Positions 14,316 to 26,300 of a stretch of DNA of 64,000 bases are shown here, piece after piece. The translations under genes were made by a program, and so were the position numbers. The stretch covers positions 20,974,011 to 21,038,010 of the forward strand of contig JAAONU010000014.1 of assembly GCA_012932295.1 (NCBI GenBank), written 5' to 3'. Source of the DNA: Cyclina sinensis (lineage: Eukaryota > Mollusca > Bivalvia > Venerida > Veneridae). Under the pieces are notes generated by a model that searched no databases, was not told the DNA's origin, and was given only the letters and a program-made list of their open reading frames with translations. Within the stretch, counting starts at the first letter, position 1, and each line of letters begins with the position of its first letter.

Positions 14316-17300
14316 GTAAGCAATTTAGTAAATTTGTCTTCGTAACAGTGCATGTTATGCCGAACCAAAAGGTCCGTGTATTGATTATCATTGAACTAAG
14401 AAATCAATTTAATCTACAATCATACAGTACAATGTTCCAGTGTACATAATAATGTATCTGTGCAGGCATTTAACAATAAAAAAAACATGCTGTATTACTC
14501 TCAAAAAATAGATGAAGACTTGCTTATATCGGCTGCATCTACTAAATTCCTTGAATATCTGAAACCAAATCACACAAAGTTAAAGCAGCATTTTCCACTT
14601 GAGTGGTAGCAAACGTGTCATTCGCGAAATATAGGAACTTGAATTGGATCATTAAATTACAGGCGGCTGTCAAGTGAGTGGAGAGATAACGGGGAGCTGG
14701 AAATATCCCGGAGTGATTTCTATGTTATAAACCTTTCACATTATTACGTCATGGGGATACTTATTTGTTTAAACATTTTGCTCTAATTTGTCATTTTCCG
14801 CTTTTCATCTCTCTTATGTAAATGAATTTACGAGAAAAGAAAAGAGTATGATGACACATGTTGACACACAGTTAAATTTCAACCTTTAAGTTTCTTTTGA
14901 AATTTATGATCTTTTGATCTCAATGTTCTTTAAATAATTAGTGTTAACTTTGCATAATCAGCATTTTTACGTTTTATGTACAGTCAAGCAGTTTAAACTT
15001 CTTGGCAGACTGCCAAGTCTTGATACAGTTAACCTTAAATTATCTGCTGAGTGTGAACAAATGCGGATTGAAGATAATAAAATAGTTTATGCTGCCTTGC
15101 GTCAGACCAAATTGTTCAAATGGAAGAAAAAGAAAATTGAATTTCAGCGACCGATAAACATGGTCGAGAAAATGGGTTGTAATTGATCCAGATTGTAGAC
15201 TTCTCCATTATGTTGCAATATTGCCTTACTTTCTTTTTAATTCCTGCCCCAACCGAAAAATGTAGTAGACACAAAAATTGTAACATATATAAATTCACAT
15301 AAAGACTTCAGTTCGCAGTTTTTTGTCTAGTCTTATAAAAGATAACACTATTGTGGGTCAGCTGTGTCGCCAGCAATGGAAAAATGCCTTAAAATGAAGA
15401 AGTAAAAACCAGTTACTTTCTGTAAACTTTTTCCAGAACCTAATGATTAATCGTGAGATATGACGTCTAAAGCGACTAACTCGAAATGAATCAAGAAAAA
15501 AGTACAAGATGTTACGGTGTACAGTCACATAATTTTGTCATTTTATTGCATTTGCATCTTAAAAGGTCTTTTTTTTCAATCATCATTTTATTCTGTTTTC
15601 AGGTTCGTGTGCGCTCAATTCCCAACATATGCAGAAAATACAACTGATGTACTGGACAAGTTACTGACCGGTTATAGGAAAGAAATCCGTCCAGGATTTG
15701 GAGGTGTGTTTATTCTGACCCTTTAGACTTATTTCAGAAATTATTTTCCCAATTTCAAATGTAAGTTTGTATTACAACACAAGCATAAAAAATAGAAAAC
15801 ATATATAAAACTAGGGCAGCAGCTTTTAAGAAATTTAATATCAACCTGTTTTGAAAGGATTTAGAAGGAAAAATTAGATTTCCTTAGTAATTTGTATTTT
15901 CAAGATTTAAAGAGTTATGGACACAATTAGTGCTGTATTAGTAGGTATAAAACAGCTTTTCGTATAAGTGAAGGATTTAGGCCATTAAATAAACAAGTCA
16001 TGTAAAACAAACACTTGATTACTATTTGAAAGTCTTATTACCCACATTTTAAAGTATTTTTTTATTCTTTGTGTACTACAATATATTTACTTATATTATA
16101 CTTATATATTTACATTACATTAATGAGCTTTTGTCGTAAATACTTGTGTCTGAGCAAAAACAGGAGACGAATAAGTATTTTAAAACCACATTATTCTAAA
16201 TATAAATTTTATAGGCGCATTGACGGGAATGATATCTCTTATATTATGAACAGTGCCTTTGTCAACGAATGTGGAAATGGTGTGTTTTAGCATACACGAC
16301 GTACTGTCATTTTTTCAGCGTAGCTGTATTAATTTTTTTAAAAATCGATTCTGACCTACACTTGTAACGAATGAAATTGTTAGATACAAAATTTTCAATT
16401 GTAAAAGGAAGTTTGCCATTTGATAAAAGTGTTGATGTTATAGAATCTAATTCAGGAATTTGTCATTGTTAGTTTAATTGCCTGTGAAAATAATGCAATA
16501 ATTATAATAATAACACAGCCGTTATTTAAATGTCAAAACGTTTTAACCATGAACATACAAAATGGAATGAATATATATTAAATATGACTAAAATGTTATT
16601 TATTTTACAAAACAAATGATATTGACACTTTAAGCATTAAAGTCAACATTTTTTTTTGTTTAAAGCCTAAACTTTTACGGGCATAAGACATTCGATTACT
16701 GTGCGCTATAATATTTGCCGATGTCCAAAAACTATATATTTGGGGCATTAATTTTGTACTGTATCTACGTCGATCTTTTTTTTCTTAAGATATTGATTGT
16801 TTTCAACGTAAGATGTTTTTACCTTTAAGTTTCACAAAACGTTTTCAGATCACTAAGCTATGTTACTGATACATACTAAACAAACGATACAAAATTCGAG
16901 AAAAACACTCTTCAGGGGATAGTTTCGTTTCCGAAGACAAACAAAATTATTTTCATTTCCAAATATGATAAAATGGCGTAATTCCAGGCGTAATCTTTGT
17001 AGTAATGATATAACAGTTTCCTAAACAAATGTCATTTATAGCGCTCTCTTGGTATGCGGAATACATCGCATGTTGTTTCCCCTTATGATACCACGCGTGG
17101 CGTAATGCAGACAAATTTCTATTATTTTGTGTTTTCTCTGACGGCCAAATAAAGTCAATGAATAAGAATTAAACCGTTTGCTGAATGACTTGAATAATAA
17201 TCACAAGAAAATTACTTGCTCTCTGTTTTTTCCAATTAAATCCATAGAGAAGTTTTGTGGCGCTAAGGTTGTCACGGCTTTTATCGTTCCGCTATTTCAA

Positions 17301-20300
17301 GGCATTTAACAGTTACATATGGTTTTCTTTTTTTTTTTAAAAACAACAACAACATAGTGCCATAGGAATTCACTTTCAATTGTTGAAATCATCTTTAAAA
17401 AAGATAAGTATACGTTCAAAATTAAAAGAACTAACACTCTGAGGTTACTACACGCAAATAGATTCTCGAGGTTTTGTTGTCGTTGTTATTAATTATTATT
17501 TTTATTTATTTATTTTAAAGTACACAGTCATGTAATTCTTTAAAGAACTTTATTGGACAGGTGTAAGAATTGAGCCTTCAAATCTGTCAAAGCATTCTAT
17601 CAGAAGGGATTTTAACAGTTTCATTAGTAATTATTTTATTTCGGGTATTAATAAATACTTATTAATTTGACACAAATTTGGTATTACAATGTGTGTAATT
17701 CAATTCTTTTTAAAATCAACTTAATTATAAAACAGTCATTTCGGAATTCTCCTGTACTTTGTCAGAACATTAACAGGGAATAGAGATACATTTCTTAATC
17801 TGAATGGAGCATCCTCTGATAATTCTCATGGGTACATTGATGCATTAAACCTAAGTTGAGAACTGTAATTAAGACAGAAAATATTTACTACCTTGAAAAC
17901 AGATACGTACGTATTCTAAACTCATTTCTTAATTTGACTTGCTTTATTTCTCAGACAGTATGTCTAAACGAACATGAAAAAAATAATTTTCTAAAGTGCT
18001 TTAGTATGTTTTTGAGGAAAATGTCTGAATTATGTCAATATGATATGTAAACTGGAGGAAATAAATGTGTTATGTAAAGAGTTATATAGAGTTTTATCAT
18101 ACCAGTTTTTTTCTTACGATATTTATAGCAGGGTATTCCTAGCAAAAAAACTTTCATATCTCACTCAGAAAAGTTATTGAACAAAAGAATAATGCCACAA
18201 TTCCATCTTTCTTATGGTTTTTATGTTAATTGATATTCTTCTGCACGATAAATGAAGAAATTGATACCCTCGATAACAAATTTGATGATAAGGCAAGCAA
18301 ACATTGAGCATTAATCATGGTCTTTTATATGCAAATGGTATAGATATCTTTTTATTACTTGCTAATTTCGACATAAATAGAAAAAATATAAGTTGGTACT
18401 CTATTTACAATGCTTTTAATATATTTATATCTTTTCTGAAAAGTATCACAGATGCTGTAAAGTTTGCAACTAACCGTTTGCTTTCCTATGCCATTCTGTA
18501 TGTTTCTAGACTCATCAAACAGACTTTGATAGCACTGATCACTTATTTTGATCGTGTTAAGCACATAAGATTGGCCATTTACTTGAAATGTTTATCATCG
18601 CATTCGTTACTGATATCAAGTTTGTCGAAACTAAGCTATTCGGGCATTTTTTACTTTTTTAATCTATGCACTGTTTCAGGAAGGGTGATCTAACAAGATC
18701 TTTCTTTTCGAATCTTAATCTTCTTTTCCCGATATTTCCCTAGAGTACCACATTGATAGCACTTAAAATTTCCTAATTTAGAAAATGTGTAAATGTTCTT
18801 CCGACGCGAAGATGGTGATTAATACTCTTCTTTCATTCAACAGTATTAAAAGGAGATTTAACTATCATCTATAACTTGATTACTTCTAAAGACACTGTTA
18901 TCTGTATTAAAAAAGACCCTTTACACACGCCTTGGTTTTCACTGAGCTGTTCGGGAAAAAAAACTAAATTAATATTCTAAAGGAGTAAACGAATAATATC
19001 AAAGAAAAAAATCTATGGAACTAATGAATGGTACTCACTTTTGACATAAATGACTTAAACTCTATAGTGCAAACATGCGTAAAAAGTTCTCATAGTATAT
19101 GACTCATGAGCTGCCTTATACAAAATCATTCAGAGGTGTTTTTTCTGAATAAATCGTAAAAAATATATGACAAGACATTAAGAAATAAACTAATACCCTA
19201 CTGTCTTCTTAAAGTCAAAATGTTTTATAAATGGCTTTTATTAATATACCGTGGGAATGATAAGTGTATGTAAGGAGTTATTTATCTGTTTCAAATAAAT
19301 ATATTTAGATTAAAATCAAAGAATGTGCAGCTGAGGTTTTTCTCTAGGTTTATGATATTTTACTTATCAATTTTGCAGTTTATGCAAAAGATCTACGCAA
19401 TAAGTCTCTAAAAAACATTATACATTAGTGCATGTAATATAAATACGCTGTTTCAAATAATATCCTTAGCCAGCCCGTATCAAAAACTCATATATCAATT
19501 AGATTGCATCCATTACCTAAATCTACTTACGTCTGATGAAAAATGAACTTTTAAGTATTTCTGGGGAGAATGCGAAACTGTTATCAATGTGTATTAGGAG
19601 CAGTTGTCAGTGAATCTTGTGGCTCAAAATGTTGCAGCAAGAATAATTAATTTTGTTCCTATACATTTGCTGCTGCCAAACATTGCATCTAATGCAGAAG
19701 TAATATAAGTGATGGGAAATGACTTTACAAACCATCTTCTAAAGTGCATTCTTTTATTCTTTTGAACTGTATGAGAGAAATAAGGGACAATTGTATGTTT
19801 TGCTTCCCTGCTTCCCTTCTCCCTACTTACTACTCTGTTACACTAATATGCTTTCTTTAAAAGAGGGAAAGACCTTATGATGCTTTGAAAAGAACTGTTT
19901 GTAACCAGCAATGGGGATACAAAAATGGCAATGACATAAACTAACTATTTACGTAACAGAATAACATATACGCACTTGTCTGTCACCCGAATTTCTTTTT
20001 GTTGTATTTTTCTTTTCATTTTCCGTTTCAAATTATCCTATTTTTGTTATTCCAATATTTAATTGTCATTAAAACTCTTAATTCAAACAAATATTTCTTC
20101 ACATATGAACACTTCCTAAACATTGTTTTATAAATCATATATATATTCAAAACACTTGCATGATCCTTAATTGTATGTATCAAACAAGGAATAACAGATT
20201 CGAGAAAACAAGCCACGAGGGACAAGTTCGAATTCTGGTGAAGTGATTTGTATCATTTTTACCAATTCGAAAAAAGCAATCTCAAGGGGGAATAACCAAG

Positions 20301-23300
20301 GCTTTTTACATGAAAGATTATAGTCGTCGGCAAATATGACAAATTGTTGTATCCGACTAATTAATAGTTTGTGATATAATAGTTTCCTTAGTAAATGTCG
20401 GTTACAGTGTTTATTGGTATGCGGAATATATTTCATATTGTGACCCTTTATGATACCACGTGTGGTGTATTTCAGACAAATTTCTGTTATTTTATAAACT
20501 TTATGATATTTCCATAAGAATGCATATATTTCAATCACGCGATTTAGAAATATTCAGAAATTTAAAAAAAAGAAGAAAAAAAAACAACATATTTTTAGTG
20601 CCACTCAAATTCCATTCAAAATTAAAGCCAAGGTCAGTTTCTTTTTGTGAGTGCCAGCAATATTCCTTGTAGAAGTACAGAATGTAAAAGCTTCCATTCC
20701 AGATTTTAGATAGAACTTTGGCTGAATAAAGCTTTTTTCAAAGTTGTTTATTTAACGTTTCGTATAAGTTTAGTCAGTAAACCGTAGTTGTTATTTGTGT
20801 CCAATAAATATGTTCTATTTTGTCTGAAATTTTAGACGTGGTATGCGCTGATGTTAATGTTATTATCATTATTATTTTCTAATCGACTGAAATTAAACAA
20901 CCTTCTCTGTTACGTTGTTTTGATATGTTAAAAAGGTAAACAGTACTGAGATGAAAGACTGCCTTGTGTTCGTTGTTTTGTCCATTTATTGGGCATTTAT
21001 AACGGAGCAAACTAACGTTTTGCACTAAATATGTACACATTTCATTTCAAGGCCTCCGGCATTGGAATAATTTGTCTTCTTGTAATCATTGTGTTAATCT
21101 GTTGGCATTTCAACTGTAGTTTTCTCGGAAAGCATAAGAAGTCCCGCTTATTACTGAAATAACTCATAGAAAAGAAACTGTCCACTAAACCTTTATCTAC
21201 GATGTAAGCTTTGAAAAGATCTTGCAATAATTTTCTGAGAAATGCAGCGCAGACGCTGAAATGAGCATTTAACACAGACATTCCATTTGTATTGAAGTGC
21301 TATTTCTAGTAAGCGTTTATCAAATTCTCGTATATCGATAACATTGCATCCATAAACTAATTGTCCGTAAGTCAGTTGAAAAATGGGATTTTAAGAATAA
21401 CTGGAGTTAATGTGATATTTTGATTTACGACATTTATGGGAGTAAAGTATCAGTGTGTCCATAGCCTCGTTATGATATAGTCCAAATGATATTTTTGTTC
21501 TGTGTTTTTTCTTTCTATTATAGCAATCTAACGAAGAAGTGTACGACTGACTGATTTTTTTTTGGGTCTAACAAACCACTGGAAAATGAATTTTACTCGT
21601 TCAAAAAACTGTTCTTTTAATGAATGTTGTCTGACATTTAAGGGCTAAACTCGTCTTCTACCCTTATTTATTGGATCCACTAATTTCAAAGAAGTTTTTA
21701 AATATTTACTTTCAATTGTTTGAGTAAGAATACTTGATTAATTTGGTGTGTAGATCATGTATGAAATGTTTAATACTAAAACCTTCATACATTCGCAATT
21801 AACGGAAAGCTGAACCAATTTGAATTCATTCAGTTTTGAGCAAATTCGTGAAATTTATTCTTAGTGATTATTTTAGCATCTTTCTAAAACCATTTTTCAG
21901 TACTGTGATATTCTTTAATCGGTTACGAAAGTAATAAAACTTAAGCAGTTCTGTTATTTGTTTCTAAAAATTCAAACTACCTTCTTTCCAAAGAGAACCA
22001 AATTTATATCTGATATTTATACTGGACTACTGTCTCAACGAAGACTAAATGAGATTTATAATTGTAAGACTGTTTTTTAAATATTTCTCTTACCGTCAAA
22101 AACTATTTGATTCTTTTACATAAAGAGAAATGACATTTAAAGTCCAATTATCCAATTTTAGTTTAAGAGAATAAACCCTGAAGTATGTTTAAAAAGGAAA
22201 ACATTTTTCATACTACTGTTGTCAGTAATACAGTTGTCTGAAAAAGGCTCTGCACTTTTTCATATAATCATAATTCTCTTTATTTGCATTTTCCGACAAT
22301 TCCCTGCCTTACAGCATCTTCTAATTCATGTTATCCAAAACATTACAAAAGTCAGATTTCATTTCTTTCCATGTTATTTCACACAATTCTTGATTATATT
22401 TAAATATTTTGGTTTATTTGATCATACAGAATATTTTGATTTCAATGAAAAAATAATCACAAATGTAACTTAAAATTTGAGCACGTTTTCAAGTTTTAAA
22501 ATGACTTGAATTCATTGTTTGTTTAATTTGTTGTTGTTTTTTTCACTTTTATCACTGTTGAATATAAGGATGGTTTAAACTTTTTGTATGGGTGTTTTAA
22601 GGCGACAAGTTTAACTGTTTAAACACTCTTATTTGTTCTCTGGTCGTCTTAAAGTAAAAAGCTCTCTTGCCTGATGTGACACTGTTAATAAATAATTACT
22701 GCAAGTAGTATATTCTGTATTAACACGAAATGCCTGTTATCAGACCTCTAATTCTGACAGGCTAATGCGTTTTGATTTATGTTCAACCAATTAAGGAAAA
22801 TGGACCTGTCTGTGTTGAAATAATTTACATCTCTTTTACATAGAATTGTTTGGTGTTCCGTAAAAAACGTTTGGCTGATATTTATACTTATATACTAGAC
22901 TTCCTCAAATATTCTACCACCACCTTAACAGAGGCACAAATATTGAGTTTTCTTAGTATTCTTAAACAGGTATATCATTTAGACACTGGTAAACAGCACA
23001 TCTTGGGGCATTCTTTGTCTTTTATATCTTTTTTAAATGGAGACAGGGAGCCAGGTCTGGTGAGTAAAAGGGAATTTTAGGATAAAACAACTGAAGATAC
23101 AAACACGTAAGATAATGTGTTGAGCTGTCGGAACGTTAATAAATGTAGATGTCCTGTTCATTTCAGTGAAGGTTTAGATGTGTGCTTTTACATTTATTAT
23201 TTAACCCTTACCGCGTTAAATATCTAAAATGAACGTGTCCGTCTTCAGGTTTGAACAGATCCATTTATTATGTATGGTAGTGCTTTCTGAAACATTATTA

Positions 23301-26300
23301 ACGGAATGACAGATAGTGCAGACTATGATCAGATTGCACGAAAGTGCAGACTGAACTTGGTCTTCACTGGTTGCAAAGGTAGTGTCAGTTGCCTCCAGCA
23401 GGGTAATGGTAAAATGAAATGATAGCCAGTACTTCGTTATGCATTCGTTATACATTCGTTAAAATGTAATGACTTGAAAATCACTGTGAAGCTTCAACAG
23501 TCTGTTCTGTCAGATGCATGCGTTAGTGTACCGAAACGTAAGAAATATCTTAGTCTGTGTGATGATTTCAGTTAGCTGATTTCGTTACCAAATTTCAATC
23601 AATCAAATCTATTTACCTAGTCTTATTCAGAGAGAATGTCTTTGTTGTTTCATTTTGATTAAATCAGCACCAAATGTGTAGCTTCATCTATAGGAGAAAA
23701 TGAAATCGTATTATCAGCAAATATATCTTGACTGATTTAGATTAAATGTGGGGAACTGTCTGGTTTGTAACAGTGTTATTTTGTTGACCTTTCATGAATT
23801 TACGAATAGGCTTGTTGATGAAAAACTAATCAAATTATGCGGTACATTCTATTACTCTAAGACTTCTATTTCTTTTGCTTATCTCTAATGTAAATTTTTG
23901 TTTTTATGAAATCTTTTTGTTTTTATAAACCATTTATCTTTTAGTTTTGATAATGTTCAATGACTTTACAAAAGTTTTCGTTGAAAGTCATCGGTAAGTT
24001 TTGCTCCTGAGAGAAGAACAGGCTTCCTGACATTAATTAATAAAACACTTCGGGACACATATTTAGCATCACCTATCAGAGCAAGATTTGTCAATGAAAT
24101 AAAATGGCCTAAATTGTTTCTGTATAGAATGACTAGTGTGCAAGATGAATGTTGCCAGATATATCGTTAAATACGAACGGAATACAATTTCTAAACAGAA
24201 GTTCACTCTACCTCATATTCTTATATACAGGTCCTCCACTGGTTATCGAAACGGATATAATGATCAGAAGTATTGGTCAAATTTCTGAAAGTGACATGGT
24301 AAGTCAATTACTCTTGTGGTTATTACAGAAAAACTGCTGCTTGTTTTACTTGCAAAACTGTTTTGTGATTTTCTTTAGATAATAAGTTCAGACTCTTTTG
24401 TAATTTGTGATTTAAGAAGTTTCACCTAAATAGATTTTATATTTCAAAGGTACACTGCAAAATTGTGCGTTTTATTTAATGTTCGAGTTAAAATCTTGCA
24501 AATTGTAAAAATTATTGACGATTAAATGAATAAATTGCACAAAGAGGTATTCATTGATTAGAATTTTAATTGAGAAACTGTTCATTGTGCATTGGAAACT
24601 ATTTGAAATCAGAAGCATGCTTAGTTTTAACTGTTACTTTTTGCTTAAGTTACAAAGTGCAACTTTGTCCTGAAAGATCACATATAAACGTCATCATTAC
24701 TCCTCTTCTGTTAAAAGATGATAAACTTGTAATCAAAAGGAAAGTATCTGGTCACTATCAATGTTGAGACAGAGAAACATTACAACTCAGCAGTCAGTTT
24801 CTAATCAGTTAGAGGTCTCGCTGTGTTTTCTTTCAGGATTACTCTTTCCAGTGTTATTTTAGACAACGATGGACGGACGAGAGGTTAAAGTTTGACATCA
24901 GAAACATCACAGAAGTTACTCTCAATAATTTGTTCCTGGAGAATATCTGGAAACCCAACACCTATTTTCTGAACGGCCAAAAATCCCACCAGCATAATAT
25001 TCCCAGGCCAAATCTGTTTGTTCGAATAAGGAATGATGGTCGAGTTTATTTGTCTAGAAGGTGTGTTCATATATGTATCCACTTTAACTCTTACACTCTT
25101 CTTTATCACGCAATTTAGACAGGTACATCAACTATTTTAGAGGAATTAATTGAACATTGATTAACTGAATAGCAAAGCGCGTAGGTTATGATTAGACCAT
25201 ACAGATGAATCTAAAAATCACCAACAACAGATGTAAAGGTGGACACCAATGATTTATATTAAAAGGTGTATGTCCAAAACTGATTTCCCCATTTGCTGAA
25301 CAATATTCAATGGTTTATAGTAAACTTTTATTTAAACTTTGAAAAATATTAACAATAAATTATTTAAAAGTTTAATGTGTCCATCAAAATACTTTGTCGT
25401 AAATATATTATCTTATTATTGTTAAACAATTGTATTCTAAGCCTTATCATGATGTATGGTGTTTTCTTACTGTTCATTTCTTTTATCATGCAATTCAGAT
25501 CAAACTTCACCTCGACAACCACATATTACAAATTTAAAGCGTCAAAAAATGCAGAAAATAAGGAAATAGTTATAAAATTTTAAATAGCTCACAACATCAA
25601 TCATTTAAAAACAACTGCAAGTGTGAAAACATTTTATCAAACAATACATATTCTAAGAAAGGAAGAGGCTAAATATGGAAAGATTTAAACAATGAAAATC
25701 ACAAATTGATTTCTGTGCTCCCACCTTGCGGTGTTCTTTTTATATTTAGTCTTAGCTTTTAACTTATTTATTGTCTGACGGATATCTACATTGTTTTCTT
25801 GTTCTCTTCTGATATGGCATGTCATTCCTGTTACATTGTCACTTCATATTAATTGTGTTCTAAGTGATTGTCTAAAAAACTTTAAACTTGCTTGTTAACG
25901 GAAGAAAATAGAAAAATATAATGAAAATTAGCCGAGCCTTCTAATTTGATGAAAATGTAAGACAGGCACTAAAATTTAATAGAGAAAGCTGTTTTGGTTG
26001 ACTTTAATGACAGAAATTGCTCACGACAATATTTCTGCCATTTCAAACTGTTGTTTCAGATTAACTGTGAAAGCAGCATGTCCAATGAAATTAAATCTGT
26101 ACCCAATGGACAGGCCGATATGTTCTCTTGTGCTTGGTAGCTGTAAGTAAGGCAGTGATTCTTTCATAATATTTATCATTAAGTTGTCTTACTTTACCAT
26201 TGCTTGTAAATGTATTAATCATTACATTTTATCAGTCAGTGTTATGCGTTGTTGCTTTTCTCTGTGCAAGTTTTGTGCTTGGAGTTAAAACCTGAATGAG

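Larger units (their letters stand above)
15704..24230 (+). other. Receptor intron 2 (8.5 kb)
   Basis: The largest intron of the gene. It contains a decayed tandem duplication (unit segments 16893-17430 and 19480-19600, recurring at 20262-20660 and 21310-21425) and a member of dispersed repeat family A (about 23573-23800). An isolated exon-like frame with consensus splice sites lies at 22844-23059. The remainder is A/T-rich sequence with no recognisable gene. Confidence 0.8.

Noticed and set aside
15517..15602. Unspliced upstream extension of receptor exon 2 as the signal peptide
   Set aside because: No in-frame ATG; a strong acceptor TTCTGTTTTCAG lies at the exon boundary.
18304..18693. 129-codon + strand frame in receptor intron 2
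   Set aside because: Begins at TTG, no motif, lies in an intron, composition like the flanks.
20167..20538. 123-codon - strand frame
   Set aside because: Overlaps a decayed duplicated segment; the frame is not kept in the other copy at 16.9-17.1 kb.
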